A DNA stretch of 64,000 bases from assembly GCF_037080055.1 (NCBI RefSeq), contig NZ_JBAOJI010000011.1:1-64000 (forward strand). Reading direction: 5' to 3'. This DNA comes from Halovenus sp037080055 (GTDB taxonomy: Archaea; Halobacteriota; Halobacteria; Halobacteriales; Haloarculaceae). Shown piece after piece: positions 52,602 through 62,284 of this stretch. The notes below the pieces were generated by a model. That model worked only from the letters and a program-made list of their open reading frames with translations. It had not been told where the DNA came from and made no database searches. The first letter of the stretch is position 1. Every line of letters begins with the position of its first letter. The position numbers and the translations under genes were made by a program.

Positions 52602-54812
52602 ATGTCACGGGGGAGTGTCGACGATTCCCGTGGAGGTAAGTTACCGATGAGTACGGAAGATCAATCAGAACACGAACCTCGTCTCCTTGCCCTCGACACG
52701 GGTGGGACCATGACAGACTCGTTCATCGTGGACGAGGAGGCGAACTACACGGTTGGAAAAGCACAGACAACGCCAGACGACGAATCCGTTGGCGTAAAGA
52801 ATTCATTCGACAACGGACTGGGATACTGGGGGACCTCGTTCAGCGAGAGTGCAGCCTCTCTCGACAGCGTCGTCTACGCCGGGACGGCCATGCTCAACCG
52901 GCTGCTCGAACGCGAGGGTGAAGGAAACATCGGCGTCATCACGACGGCCGGTTTTGAAGATCACCACCGGATGGGACGCGGAATCGCGAGTTGGGCCGAC
53001 CTGTCGTATTCGGGCCGACTCCATGCCCGAGAACACGAGCATCCTGATCCGATCGTTCCCCGAGAGAACATCAAGGGCGTCCGCGAGCGCGTTAACATGC
53101 TCGGTGCTCCGGTCGTCAGCATTTACGAGGACGAGATCCGGGAGGCAGTACACGACCTCCTCGACAGGGATGTCCGAGTTATCGCTGTCTGCATGATTTT
53201 CTCGTATGCGAACCCGGAGCACGAACAGAAGGTCAAGGAAATCGCCGAGGAAGTCAAAGCAGAGCGGGACGATGATACGCCGGTGTGGCTCTCAAGCGAA
53301 CAGAACCCAGTCCGTGGGGAAACGCCACGGTTGAACACACTCATTCTCGAAGCATACGCCGTGGAGCCGTCGCGGGAACAACTGTACAGCATCGAGGACA
53401 AGCTACAGGATGAGGGCTTGGACTCGCCGTTTCGAGTGCTAACGTCCTCCGGCGGAACTATCGCACCGGACCACGACTGGCTGGCTGAAACGATGCTGTC
53501 GGGACCAATTGGTGGCGTGTTCGGGGGTGAGTTCCTCACGGATAAGCTCGGCATCGATAACCTCGTTTGCTCGGACGTCGGTGGCACTAGCTTCGACGTG
53601 GCGCTCATAACAGAAGGTCACTACCCGACGCGTTGGGATCAGACGTTGGCGCAAATCCCGACTAACATTCCGATGACTGCGCTGGATTCAATCGGGTCGG
53701 GGACTGGGTCGTACCTCCGTGTCGACCGTGCCTCGAATCGCATAGAGGTTGGTCCAGACTCGGCGGGCTACCTCGTCGGCGTCTCGAACGAAAATGCCGA
53801 TGTCGAGACCCCGACAGTAACCGATTGTACGGCATTACTGGGGTACATCAATCCTGACTTCTTCCTCGGCGGCGACATCCCAATCGATGTGGATGCCGCA
53901 CGGGAAGCAATCGATGACCAACTTGCCAGCAACCTCGGCGAAGACCCTGTTGAGACGGCGCGCGGTGTGCTCGACATCGTCGAGCGCGACATGGCGAACG
54001 AACTTCGGTCGATGGTCCACGGGTTGGGCTATGCCCCAGAGAACTACAATCTCATCAGTTACGGTGGCGGTGGACCGCTCCACGCAGCCGGGTACACCAA
54101 GCCACTGAACTTCAAAGACGTCATCGTGCCGGACTGGGCAGCAGCGTTCTCCGCATTCGGCACGGCCTGTGCGGACTCGGCGTACCGGTACGATCAGTCC
54201 GTCGACGTTATTCTCCAGCCTGACTTCAGTAACGCTGATGAGGTTGCGGACATCCTGACCGGTGTGTTCCACAAAGTGCGTGAAAAGGCCGCCGATGCCT
54301 TCGCCCGTGACGGCATCGACACCGACAAGATGGAATTCCAACCGGCTGTTCGCGCCCAGTACACCGGTATGCTCGACGATCTGGAAGTCGAGATCGAGGA
54401 GTTCTGGGACGGCGAGCTGAACGGTGAGGACATCAAAAAGGTCGTCGAGAAGTTCGAAGAAGAGTTTGGCCGTGTGTTCCAGCGTGCGGCCCGTTCACCC
54501 GAGAACGGCTATCAGTTCACCGTCGCAATCGGCACCGGTGTCGCGCCCTCGACGAAGCCCACGCTCCCCAACGAGGACCCTGTTTCGACCGATACGCCCC
54601 CAGAACAAGCCCACAAAAGCGAACGTGCTATTTACTGGGAGGGCGACTGGCACGACGCCGACATCTGGGACATGGACCACATCCAAGCAGGTAACGTCAT
54701 TGAAGGACCAGCAGTCACGGAGGCTCCGGCGACGACGATGCTGGTCCCACCGGGCTTCGAGGCATCGCTTGATAACAACCGCATTTACCACCTCACACAG
54801 ACCAATGAGTAA
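52602..54812 (+). CDS. acxA: Acetone carboxylase beta-like subunit (hydantoinase A/oxoprolinase family)
   Basis: A 736-residue ATP-dependent subunit of the hydantoinase A/acetone carboxylase beta family, which phosphorylates substrate and bicarbonate. The ASKHA phosphate loop is LALDTGGTMTD near residues 28-38, the second is CSDVGGTSFDVAL (about 322-334), and GGGGPLH occurs in the third (about 488-494). Length fits AcxA (about 717) better than classical HyuA. The position of the TATA-like box supports the ATG at 52602. It overlaps the next gene by eight bases. With the two following genes it forms the beta-alpha-gamma order of acetone carboxylase operons. Confidence 0.82.
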   Translation: MSRGSVDDSRGGKLPMSTEDQSEHEPRLLALDTGGTMTDSFIVDEEANYTVGKAQTTPDDESVGVKNSFDNGLGYWGTSFSESAASLDSVVYAGTAMLNRLLEREGEGNIGVITTAGFEDHHRMGRGIASWADLSYSGRLHAREHEHPDPIVPRENIKGVRERVNMLGAPVVSIYEDEIREAVHDLLDRDVRVIAVCMIFSYANPEHEQKVKEIAEEVKAERDDDTPVWLSSEQNPVRGETPRLNTLILEAYAVEPSREQLYSIEDKLQDEGLDSPFRVLTSSGGTIAPDHDWLAETMLSGPIGGVFGGEFLTDKLGIDNLVCSDVGGTSFDVALITEGHYPTRWDQTLAQIPTNIPMTALDSIGSGTGSYLRVDRASNRIEVGPDSAGYLVGVSNENADVETPTVTDCTALLGYINPDFFLGGDIPIDVDAAREAIDDQLASNLGEDPVETARGVLDIVERDMANELRSMVHGLGYAPENYNLISYGGGGPLHAAGYTKPLNFKDVIVPDWAAAFSAFGTACADSAYRYDQSVDVILQPDFSNADEVADILTGVFHKVREKAADAFARDGIDTDKMEFQPAVRAQYTGMLDDLEVEIEEFWDGELNGEDIKKVVEKFEEEFGRVFQRAARSPENGYQFTVAIGTGVAPSTKPTLPNEDPVSTDTPPEQAHKSERAIYWEGDWHDADIWDMDHIQAGNVIEGPAVTEAPATTMLVPPGFEASLDNNRIYHLTQTNE

Positions 54813-57090
54813 ACCAGAATCCGAACTCCACGATCCAGAGACCACAACTCGCGAACGCGAGTTCGACGACGTAGAGCCGCCGATTGGCTGGGACGGTCAG
54901 ACGCTGCAGGAGATGCTCGACGAGAGTGAACAACTCCTGGAAGAGTCCGGCAACTACCACGGCCTGGACGAACTCGAATTCAAAGAACAGGATCCGTTCA
55001 AATACGAACAAATGTACTCGCGGCTCCGCGGTGCGCTCGTCTCTGCTCGTGAGACGGCACTCCACGTGAGCGCCTCACCGATCGTCCGCGAGATCGGGGA
55101 GCTCTGCTTCCAGATCTACACCCCAGAGGGTGATTCGGTTGCAGTCTCGACGGGCATCATCGTCCACGTCCACACCGGTTCCCTCGCGATCAAGTACATG
55201 ATCGAAGAGGACTACGAACACGACCGTGGCATTCAGCCGGGAGACGTGTTCTGTAACAACGACAACGACCTCGGTAACGTCCACACCACGGACGTCCACA
55301 CGTTCGTCCCCATCTTCTATGAGGACGAACTCGTCGCATGGGCCGACGGCGTCACGCACGAAATCGACATCGGCGGAATGACCCGCGGTCACGACCAGAT
55401 CGCGTCGACCAACCGGCACGAAGACGGGTTGTACGCGACATGTGAGAAAATCGGAGAGGACGACAAACTGTATCAAGACTGGCGGGACCGCGGTCAACGC
55501 GGCGTGCGGACCCCGATGTACTGGGACCTCGACGAAAAGTGCCGGCTTGCGGGGTGCCACATGATCCGTGAGGCGATCCACGAGATGATCGACGAAGTCG
55601 GTGTGGATACGTTCAAACAGTTCCTCTACGAAGCCGTCGAAGAAGGTCGCCAAATCATGGAGTCCCGGGTCAAAGAACGAATGTTCCCCGGGACGTACCG
55701 CGAGACCGGTTTCCACCCGATTCAGTGGGAGGATAAAGCCTGGCAGCCCGGTGCCCAGCAGAACATGATGAACCACCTCCCCGTCGAGATGACGATTGAC
55801 GGCGACGGCGAGATGGAATTAGACTTAGAGGGTGCCACGCCACCGGGCCCCCACCCGTTCAACTGCGCAAAGGGATCGATGGAAGGTGCGCTGTGGGTGT
55901 ACCTCACTCAATCACTTCTCCATGACGGGAAAGTAAACGACGGGGCTAACCTCGCGGTCAACACCAAATATCCAGAGGGGAGCGTGGTGAACCCGCAAGA
56001 TCCGGATCGCTCCTACCACACTCCGTGGGCGACAATCTTCTCGACATACCTCGCGGTGTCGCAGTGTCTCTCCAACGGGTTCTTCTCACGAGGATTCCGT
56101 GAAGAAGTGATTACTGGCTACGGAGAGCCTGGTGACGCGCTTCAAGGTGGCGGGAAACTGAAGGACTCGGTAGCTGACGCCATCCCAGACGCGCTGGGTG
56201 ACTACTGGCCCGTTGGTCCGTTCGACTTCTCGTGCCAGGGGCTTGGTGCCTCGGCATGTCGCGACGGACTGGACTACGGGTACGCAATGTTCAACCCCGA
56301 GGCAGACCTCGGCGACGTCGAAGAGTGGGAGCAAACCCAGTGGGGTCTGCTGCAGCTCAGCCGACGGGTCAAGCCCAATACCGCCGGCCACGGCAAGTAC
56401 CGCGGTGGCTCTGGCTGGGAAGGACTCCACACCATCATGGGCAGTGAGGACGTCTCGATGTACGCGTTCAGCATTCCGACAGTGACGTGGTCATCGTCTG
56501 GAATGTCCGGCGGATACCCCGGCGGAACCAGTTACTCCGTGCGTGTACACGACACTGACCTCGCTGAGCGGGCCGCTGCTGACGAGCCGTACCCGCTCGA
56601 CGACCAGCCAGTCGGCTCACTCGAAGACCAGATCGAAGGCGAGGAGGTCATCCGAGATCATGACGGGATGTTCTTCCCGGAGGAGTTTGAGAACAACGAC
56701 CTCCTCCGCTACCAGACCAGCGGGGGGCCTGGCTGGGGCGACCCATTGGAGCGGCCACCGCAGAAACTCAAAGAAGACATTGAGGAAGACATCTTCACGC
56801 CGGACATCGTCGAGCAAGTGTACGGCGTCGTGGGTGATTACGACGAGGACGACCGCGAGTTCACCATCGATGAAGAGGCGACTGAACAGCGGCGTGAGGA
56901 GATCATCGAAGAGCGCGCCCAGCGGACCCAGTCCTTCGACGAGTTCTTCGACGAAGAGCGAGAGCGCGTCGAAGACAGTGACTGGAACGACGGTGTCCAG
57001 TACATGTACGAGGGCGTGTTTGAGCAAAGCGAACAGTGGGCCGAAGAGTTCCGAGAGTTCTGGAACCTCGACGAGGACTACTCCCCCTAG
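54805..57090 (+). CDS. acxB: Acetone carboxylase alpha-like subunit (hydantoinase B family)
   Basis: A 761-residue subunit of the hydantoinase B/acetone carboxylase alpha family, where carboxylation takes place at a Mn site. His160 and Asp163 (HTTD) and His185 (THEID) have exactly the 3- and 25-residue steps of the metal ligands known for the Xanthobacter enzyme (His150, Asp153, His175, from memory). Further family signs are FCNNDNDLGNVH, GPHPFNCAKGS, and GGSGWEGLH. The frame is open upstream to 54424 inside acxA; ATG at 54805, overlapping the acxA stop, is the natural start. C-terminal 100 residues are very acidic. Translationally coupled to both neighbours or nearly so. Confidence 0.82.
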   Translation: MSKPESELHDPETTTREREFDDVEPPIGWDGQTLQEMLDESEQLLEESGNYHGLDELEFKEQDPFKYEQMYSRLRGALVSARETALHVSASPIVREIGELCFQIYTPEGDSVAVSTGIIVHVHTGSLAIKYMIEEDYEHDRGIQPGDVFCNNDNDLGNVHTTDVHTFVPIFYEDELVAWADGVTHEIDIGGMTRGHDQIASTNRHEDGLYATCEKIGEDDKLYQDWRDRGQRGVRTPMYWDLDEKCRLAGCHMIREAIHEMIDEVGVDTFKQFLYEAVEEGRQIMESRVKERMFPGTYRETGFHPIQWEDKAWQPGAQQNMMNHLPVEMTIDGDGEMELDLEGATPPGPHPFNCAKGSMEGALWVYLTQSLLHDGKVNDGANLAVNTKYPEGSVVNPQDPDRSYHTPWATIFSTYLAVSQCLSNGFFSRGFREEVITGYGEPGDALQGGGKLKDSVADAIPDALGDYWPVGPFDFSCQGLGASACRDGLDYGYAMFNPEADLGDVEEWEQTQWGLLQLSRRVKPNTAGHGKYRGGSGWEGLHTIMGSEDVSMYAFSIPTVTWSSSGMSGGYPGGTSYSVRVHDTDLAERAAADEPYPLDDQPVGSLEDQIEGEEVIRDHDGMFFPEEFENNDLLRYQTSGGPGWGDPLERPPQKLKEDIEEDIFTPDIVEQVYGVVGDYDEDDREFTIDEEATEQRREEIIEERAQRTQSFDEFFDEERERVEDSDWNDGVQYMYEGVFEQSEQWAEEFREFWNLDEDYSP

Positions 57091-57099
57091 GTGATACCA

Positions 57100-57624
57100 A
57101 TGACTGACTTAGACAAAAACCGCGTTCAATCGCTGATCGAAGGTGAACTGTCTTGGAACGAGATGCGCAACGAGGTGCTTCCGGATCCAAAGGACCCAGA
57201 TCGATTCCAGAAAACTCGGGAGGTCCTTCAAGATCGCGTCGACTGGGACGATCCAATCCTCGTCCCTCTGAACGATCACCTCTACGTAGTCGGGACTGAC
57301 GACGGCCGCGTCGTCAGGACTGAATGCGGCGAAGATCTCTGCGACGTAGACGATAACTGGAAGCGCTCCTGTGAGGTCCACGTTCGCGAGGATGCCGAGG
57401 AGTTCGAGGAACTCTACGAAGAGTACATGCACGTCGACCCGGACTGGGCGTTCGAACTCCGAGAGTGGTACTGCCCGGAGTGCTACAAACTCATCGACGT
57501 AGACGCTGTGCCGGTCGGCTACCCGGTTATCAAACCGTTCGACCCGGACATCGACACGTTCTACGAGGAGTGGCAAGGGCGCCCAGCACCCGACCGCCAA
57601 GGCGACGAGACAGCAGCTGACTAA
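57100..57624 (+). CDS. acxC: Acetone carboxylase gamma-like subunit
   Basis: A 174-residue protein matching the small gamma subunit of acetone carboxylases, which holds a structural zinc. Cys76, Cys81, Cys91, and the pair Cys125/Cys128 (YCPEC) are the likely ligands. The sequence LYVVGTDDGRVVRTECGE, given in part, corresponds to the family's strand before the first Cys. Classical hydantoinases lack such a subunit, so its presence marks the operon as a carboxylase. A GTG at 57091 directly after the acxB stop is an alternative start. Followed 71 bases later by an acyl-CoA ligase. Confidence 0.8.
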   Translation: MTDLDKNRVQSLIEGELSWNEMRNEVLPDPKDPDRFQKTREVLQDRVDWDDPILVPLNDHLYVVGTDDGRVVRTECGEDLCDVDDNWKRSCEVHVREDAEEFEELYEEYMHVDPDWAFELREWYCPECYKLIDVDAVPVGYPVIKPFDPDIDTFYEEWQGRPAPDRQGDETAAD

Positions 57625-57695
57625 GTCTGCTGTCTCCCGTTGCCTGCGTTGTGACGTGCGGTACTTTTTTCACTGATGCATTGGTATGAGTCCCC

Positions 57696-59312
57696 ATGGC
57701 AACCGACAGCGGCAGTTCTGAAAGTCGACAAAAAAGCGGCGACGCGACGGGCGCACCGACAACCCTGACCGACGCATTGATCCAAAGCCTCGACCGATTC
57801 GCTGACCGGGTTGCTGTGACGGTCGAAGGCTCGGAGTATACCTACGGTGAACTCGATGAACGGTCGAACGCCGTGGCGAACGCCCTTGTCGAGCGTGGAG
57901 TCGAACCGGGCGATCGAGTTGCACTGATGATGTCCAATTGTCTCGGCTACGTAATCGCAGACCTAGCGCTACTGAAGGCTGGAGCAGTCAAACTTCCCCT
58001 CAACGACATGCTCACCGAAGACGAATTCGAGTACATGCTTTCGGACTCGGGTACCGAGACTGTCATCGCCGGGCCAAAGTTTGCCGATACCCTGGAGTCG
58101 CTTGACGCATCTGTCGATACCCTCAATCGTGGAATCGTTATTGACAGCGAGAGTGACCAGTTCGATACGCTTGCGGACCTAGAATCCGAAGGTGACTCCA
58201 CCGAACCCCCGTCTGTCTCCATCTCTTCCGAAAGCCCAGTCGGGCATTTCTACACCGGTGGGACCACTGGGGATCCCAAAGGTGTGATCCATTCGCACGA
58301 TAACTTCCTCCAGAACATGTACGCACATATTACCGAGCTTGATATGACGGGGGACGATACGCTGCTCTTAATGACACCTCTCCCACACTCTGCGGGGCTG
58401 TTCCTGTGGGCAGCGATGCTTTTGGGAGCAAAGTCTGTTATTCGTCCAGACTTTGACCCAACACAAGCACTGCAGGATATCGAGGAATATGAAGTGACGT
58501 GGTCCTTCCTCGTCCCGACGATGATCTACACGCTCCTCGATGATCCAGCGCTCGACGAAACAGATACGTCGTCGCTAGAGACGTTGATCTACGGGGCGGC
58601 ACCGATGACACCAGCCCGACTCCGAGAAGGTTTGGCGGAATTCGGACCGGTGTTCACGCAGTTCTATGGTCAGACGGAGGTGCCGAACCTGATCACGGTG
58701 CTTGGGAAAGAAGAACATCGCATTGCGGTTGAAGAAGATCAGGAACAACGATTGGGGTCGGCTGGTCAGCCGACACTGATGGCCGATGTCAAAATTGTCG
58801 ACACCGAGACAGGCGAGCGACAGCCGACTGGACGCGAGGGTGAGATTTTGGCCACTGCACCGTTTGTCATGGACGAGTACTGGAATCGACCAAAAAAGAC
58901 CGCTGAGACGGTAGAGGACGGCTGGGTCCACACCGGGGATATTGGGAAGCGCGATGAAGATGGTTACGTCTACCTCCTCGACCGGAAGAGCAACATGATA
59001 ATCTCTGGCGGGATGAACATCTACAGCACTGACGTTGAGGATGTCCTCGTGACACACCCTGATGTGGCGCAAGTTGCTGTCATCGGCGTCCCGGACGAAA
59101 AATGGGGTGAGGCAGTGACTGCAATCATCGTTCCGGACGGAGAGGTCACGGAAGCGGACATCCACGACTTCGCTGATGACGAACTCGGCGACTACAAACG
59201 CCCGAAACACGTCGAGTTCCGTGACGAACTGCCGAAGACGCCCTACGGCAAGATCGACAAGAAAGCTCTCAGGGAACCATACTGGGACGATTCGGACCGC
59301 AGCATCAACTAA
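57696..59312 (+). CDS. AMP-forming acyl-CoA ligase
   Basis: A 538-residue ANL enzyme. P-loop FYTGGTTGDPKG, YGQTE, WVHTGDIGKRDEDG and the C-terminal TPYGKIDKKAL with catalytic Lys are intact. Its place directly behind the carboxylase genes suggests it activates the 3-oxoacid product (such as acetoacetate) to its CoA ester, as in ketone catabolism; this is inference from context. A TATA-like run near 57661-57668 may give an extra promoter. Confidence 0.87.
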   Translation: MATDSGSSESRQKSGDATGAPTTLTDALIQSLDRFADRVAVTVEGSEYTYGELDERSNAVANALVERGVEPGDRVALMMSNCLGYVIADLALLKAGAVKLPLNDMLTEDEFEYMLSDSGTETVIAGPKFADTLESLDASVDTLNRGIVIDSESDQFDTLADLESEGDSTEPPSVSISSESPVGHFYTGGTTGDPKGVIHSHDNFLQNMYAHITELDMTGDDTLLLMTPLPHSAGLFLWAAMLLGAKSVIRPDFDPTQALQDIEEYEVTWSFLVPTMIYTLLDDPALDETDTSSLETLIYGAAPMTPARLREGLAEFGPVFTQFYGQTEVPNLITVLGKEEHRIAVEEDQEQRLGSAGQPTLMADVKIVDTETGERQPTGREGEILATAPFVMDEYWNRPKKTAETVEDGWVHTGDIGKRDEDGYVYLLDRKSNMIISGGMNIYSTDVEDVLVTHPDVAQVAVIGVPDEKWGEAVTAIIVPDGEVTEADIHDFADDELGDYKRPKHVEFRDELPKTPYGKIDKKALREPYWDDSDRSIN

Positions 59313-59447
59313 TCAGTCTGCTACTCGATATTCTGTCGTGGGAGAAGTCACGGGGAACATTTAAGTCCACGGGTGAACCCCTTGTGTGATGATGCATGCC
59401 ACAGATACAGGGAGATCGAAATCGCTCGCAACGGAGGCGCGACATGT

Positions 59448-61034
59448 ATGAGTTCAGCTGGCGCTGACGAGTACGAGACCATCAACGCGTTACTGGCAGA
59501 CCGGGCGGCTAACAAGCGGAACAGTCCGCTCGTCCACACCCCCGACCAGAGCTACAGTTATCGGGACCTCCACGAGACATCGAATGCGATCGCGAACGCA
59601 CTCGTTGCACGAGGAACCGAACCTGGGGATCGAATTTGTACCTTCCTCCGGAACAGTTGGGAGTACCTCACTGTCTGGTTCGGTATCGCCAAAGCCGGCG
59701 CAGTAATGGTCTCGTTGTACAACGATCTGCGTGGCGACAGTCTGGCATATATCCTCCGAGACTCGGAAGCGACCACAATTTTCCTAGATTCGTCGACGCG
59801 AACGAACTACGAGACCGTCCGCGAAGAACCGAACCACGTTACTTCGGAATTCCTACTCGGCGAACACCCTCCAGAGTCCTCGTACCAGCCCTACCAATCG
59901 TTGCTTGACTTCGATCGGAGTTCCCCACCTGATCGCTCACGGCGAGCCTCGGACCCGATGTCGGTTATTTACACCAGTGGAACCACGGGGAAGCCAAAGG
60001 GCGTGATACTACCGCACTACTCCTATATCAATACCGGACGGGAGTACATGGATAACATTCTAAGTCTCGACCAAGACGATCGTGCGTTCACGACACTGCC
60101 GCTCTCCCATTGCAACGCACAACAGACTACAGTCACAGGGTCGATACTCGCTGGCATCGACTTCGTACTGTACGAGGAGTTCGACCCAGACCGGTTCTGG
60201 GACCAAATCAGACGCCACGACGCAACGGTGTTCAGCTATCTCGGGACGATGATAACCAATCTTCACAATACGGATCCCCAGCCGAACGACGCCGACAATC
60301 CAGCAGTGTACGGCATCGGCGCCGGTGCACCGGCAAGTGTTATCGATGAGTTCGAACCCCGTTTCGATGTGCAACTCCTCGAAGGCTACGGGCTGACCGA
60401 AACAGCGACCTTAGCAGCCGTCAATCCCCCTGAAGCACCGCGATCCGGAAGCATTGGGAAGTCCCTCTCGTATACGGAAATAGAGATCGTCGACGAAGAG
60501 GATCGACCGCTCCCGCCCGGTGAGGAAGGCGAAATCGTCGTCAGACCGACGAAACCGAACTCGTTCATGCTCGGGTACCACGACAAGCCAGACGAAACTA
60601 TCGACGCTTGGCGGAATCTCTGGTTCCATACAGGGGACATCGGGTACAAAGACGAGGACGGCTACTTTTATTTCGTCGACCGGAAAGCGTACGCAATCCG
60701 GCGACCGGGAGGCAACGTCTCGTCGTACGAAGTCGAAAACGTCCTCAGTGACCACCCAGATCTCAAGGAAGCAGCGGTGTTCGGTGTCCCGAAAGAACAG
60801 GACCACGAGGCAGTGAAGGCGGTGGTCGTTCCCAAGCCCGGGAGAGACCCCTCTCCAGTCGATCTCGTCGACTACTGCGACGGTCGGCTTGCCTACTTCA
60901 AGGTGCCACGGTACATTACTATTCGAGACGAACTGCCGAAAACGGCGACTGAGCGTGTCAAAAAGTACGAACTGATCGCCGAAGACGATCAGGACACCTG
61001 GGACCGCGAGCGAGGCTACGAACTCAAACGGTAA
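59448..61034 (+). CDS. AMP-forming acyl-CoA ligase (CaiC-like) with altered catalytic-lysine motif
   Basis: A 528-residue ANL enzyme. P-loop VIYTSGTTGKPKG, EGYGLTE, WFHTGDIGYKDEDG are normal. At the C-terminus the usual PKT..GK(I/V) motif reads PKTATERVKKYEL, so the Gly-Lys pair including the adenylation Lys is Glu-Arg. Some carnitine-CoA-ligase-like enzymes vary here, so activity is not excluded. The open frame begins at GTG 59373; the ATG at 59448 (after two ATGs in another frame) fits the family N-terminus. Last gene of the carboxylase operon region. Confidence 0.82.
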   Translation: MSSAGADEYETINALLADRAANKRNSPLVHTPDQSYSYRDLHETSNAIANALVARGTEPGDRICTFLRNSWEYLTVWFGIAKAGAVMVSLYNDLRGDSLAYILRDSEATTIFLDSSTRTNYETVREEPNHVTSEFLLGEHPPESSYQPYQSLLDFDRSSPPDRSRRASDPMSVIYTSGTTGKPKGVILPHYSYINTGREYMDNILSLDQDDRAFTTLPLSHCNAQQTTVTGSILAGIDFVLYEEFDPDRFWDQIRRHDATVFSYLGTMITNLHNTDPQPNDADNPAVYGIGAGAPASVIDEFEPRFDVQLLEGYGLTETATLAAVNPPEAPRSGSIGKSLSYTEIEIVDEEDRPLPPGEEGEIVVRPTKPNSFMLGYHDKPDETIDAWRNLWFHTGDIGYKDEDGYFYFVDRKAYAIRRPGGNVSSYEVENVLSDHPDLKEAAVFGVPKEQDHEAVKAVVVPKPGRDPSPVDLVDYCDGRLAYFKVPRYITIRDELPKTATERVKKYELIAEDDQDTWDRERGYELKR

Positions 61035-61124
61035 CCCCGGTCCTATTCGGTAGTCCGCTGGTTGGCGACCATGCAGAAACGGGCACTAACTGAGATTCCG
61101 GACGCCAAGTGGCGTTTCCGCCAG

Positions 61125-61508
61125 TCAGTTTTGATCTACCGACTCAAGGGGCTCAATGCCTTGGACGACACCGCGGTGTTCCCAGTCATCAGGCTCACCC
61201 GGTTCTCGTCGCGTGTGCAAATGCAGATCATCATTCGGTCGCAGCAATAAGGCGTGCTGGAAGCCATCTTCATCAACGACGAGGCGACACGCCTCCCAGT
61301 CACCGTCCTCGTTGGCATCAAGAGTTCGATTCATCCCGATGATCTGTCCGGATTTATGAGTGAAAACGAACTGTTGGATTCCTGGAGCGACTTCTGCAGT
61401 CTCCTGTGGGCGAAACACCATGACCGATACTTCACCGATGTCTGGATCGGTCACGCGTGCTATGTCTCCATGTTCCAAATTGCGAACGACGTCACTAGGG
61501 TCTGGCAT
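61125..61508 (-). CDS. Hypothetical haloarchaeal protein
   Basis: A 127-residue acidic soluble protein with no recognised domain. It looks mostly beta (DIARVTDPDIGEVSVMVF, GIQQFVFTHKSG, ACRLVVDEDG). The amino acid composition is typical of a real haloarchaeal protein. The frame is open to 61580, but that part is unlike it; ATG at 61508 is used. Convergent with the acyl-CoA ligase. Confidence 0.55.
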   Translation of the reverse strand: MPDPSDVVRNLEHGDIARVTDPDIGEVSVMVFRPQETAEVAPGIQQFVFTHKSGQIIGMNRTLDANEDGDWEACRLVVDEDGFQHALLLRPNDDLHLHTRREPGEPDDWEHRGVVQGIEPLESVDQN

Positions 61509-61865
61509 ATGATTGCTAACATGGACCGCAATGATATATAGGTGGTGGCTGAGTTGGTAGCCCCAGAGATATCGCGGCATGGAAACATGCCACGCTACTG
61601 TCTTTCACCCATCGGTTCTAACGGCAGAATTGACAACCGTGGACTGAACGATGAGATGCTATTCACGGAATTAGCGACCGAAACTCGAGGGAGACAGGTG
61701 GTTTTATTTTATGGATGACTCGGGGAGAATTCAGGCGGACTTTGGATCGGGTGAGTGTAGAAATTAAGCGGTTTACCGATCGGCTGGTGTCATTTGCGTT
61801 ATGTGCAAATATACCATATCTAAGAGCCTACTGAGTTATGCCCAAAAATTCACACCACACAGCAA
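61509..61865. other. Intergenic region
   Basis: About 360 bases between two minus-strand genes. A 43-codon plus-strand frame from an ATG at about 61587 to a stop near 61718 was seen but has no features that support a gene. Nothing else was recognised. Confidence 0.35.
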
Positions 61866-62207
61866 TTATTGGATATCAACCGTGCCAGAATCTTCACTCA
61901 GCACCCCTTGCTCAAACTGGTCACCATACTGCTCATCAATCCACTGTGACACCCGTTCCTCTTGACGGTCAACTGTCCAGACATCCTCTTGGAACGATTC
62001 AAACTTCACCCACCCTCCTTCCGTATCCGAATAGCCCAATAAATGGACTTGCTGGGACTCACTTGCATAAAACGCTATCGTATAGATCACATACGGGTCA
62101 GTGTCTTCGCCCTTGAGAACAGATAACGGGACAATTCTCGGGTCCTGCTCTTTGAGGTGTTCCGCCTCTTCATCTGTCAATGGACGGTCCGGTAGTGATT
62201 CTAACAC
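61866..62207 (-). CDS. Hypothetical haloarchaeal protein
   Basis: A 113-residue acidic protein beginning MLESLPDRPLTDEEAEHL, followed by a beta-rich core (YVIYTIAFYASES, VHLLGYSDTEGGWVKFES) and a C-terminal helix with W-I-D-E-Q-Y. Looks like one of the small DUF families common in haloarchaea, but I cannot name it. No operon partner. Confidence 0.6.
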   Translation of the reverse strand: MLESLPDRPLTDEEAEHLKEQDPRIVPLSVLKGEDTDPYVIYTIAFYASESQQVHLLGYSDTEGGWVKFESFQEDVWTVDRQEERVSQWIDEQYGDQFEQGVLSEDSGTVDIQ

Positions 62208-62284
62208 GGTATCTCAATTTTACCTTATTCAACAAAAACGCTTCGGGGGATACTGTGGTGGTAAGATTGGGCAGTACACCGGGA

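Noticed and set aside
54424..54804. N-terminal extension of the acetone carboxylase alpha-like gene
   Set aside because: It lies inside the upstream gene in another frame, is Arg/Ser-rich and lacks family similarity; the ATG at 54805 gives the normal start.
61540..61570. GGTGGCTGAGTTGGTAG as part of a tRNA
   Set aside because: D-arm-like only; no acceptor, anticodon or T-arm partners could be found around it.
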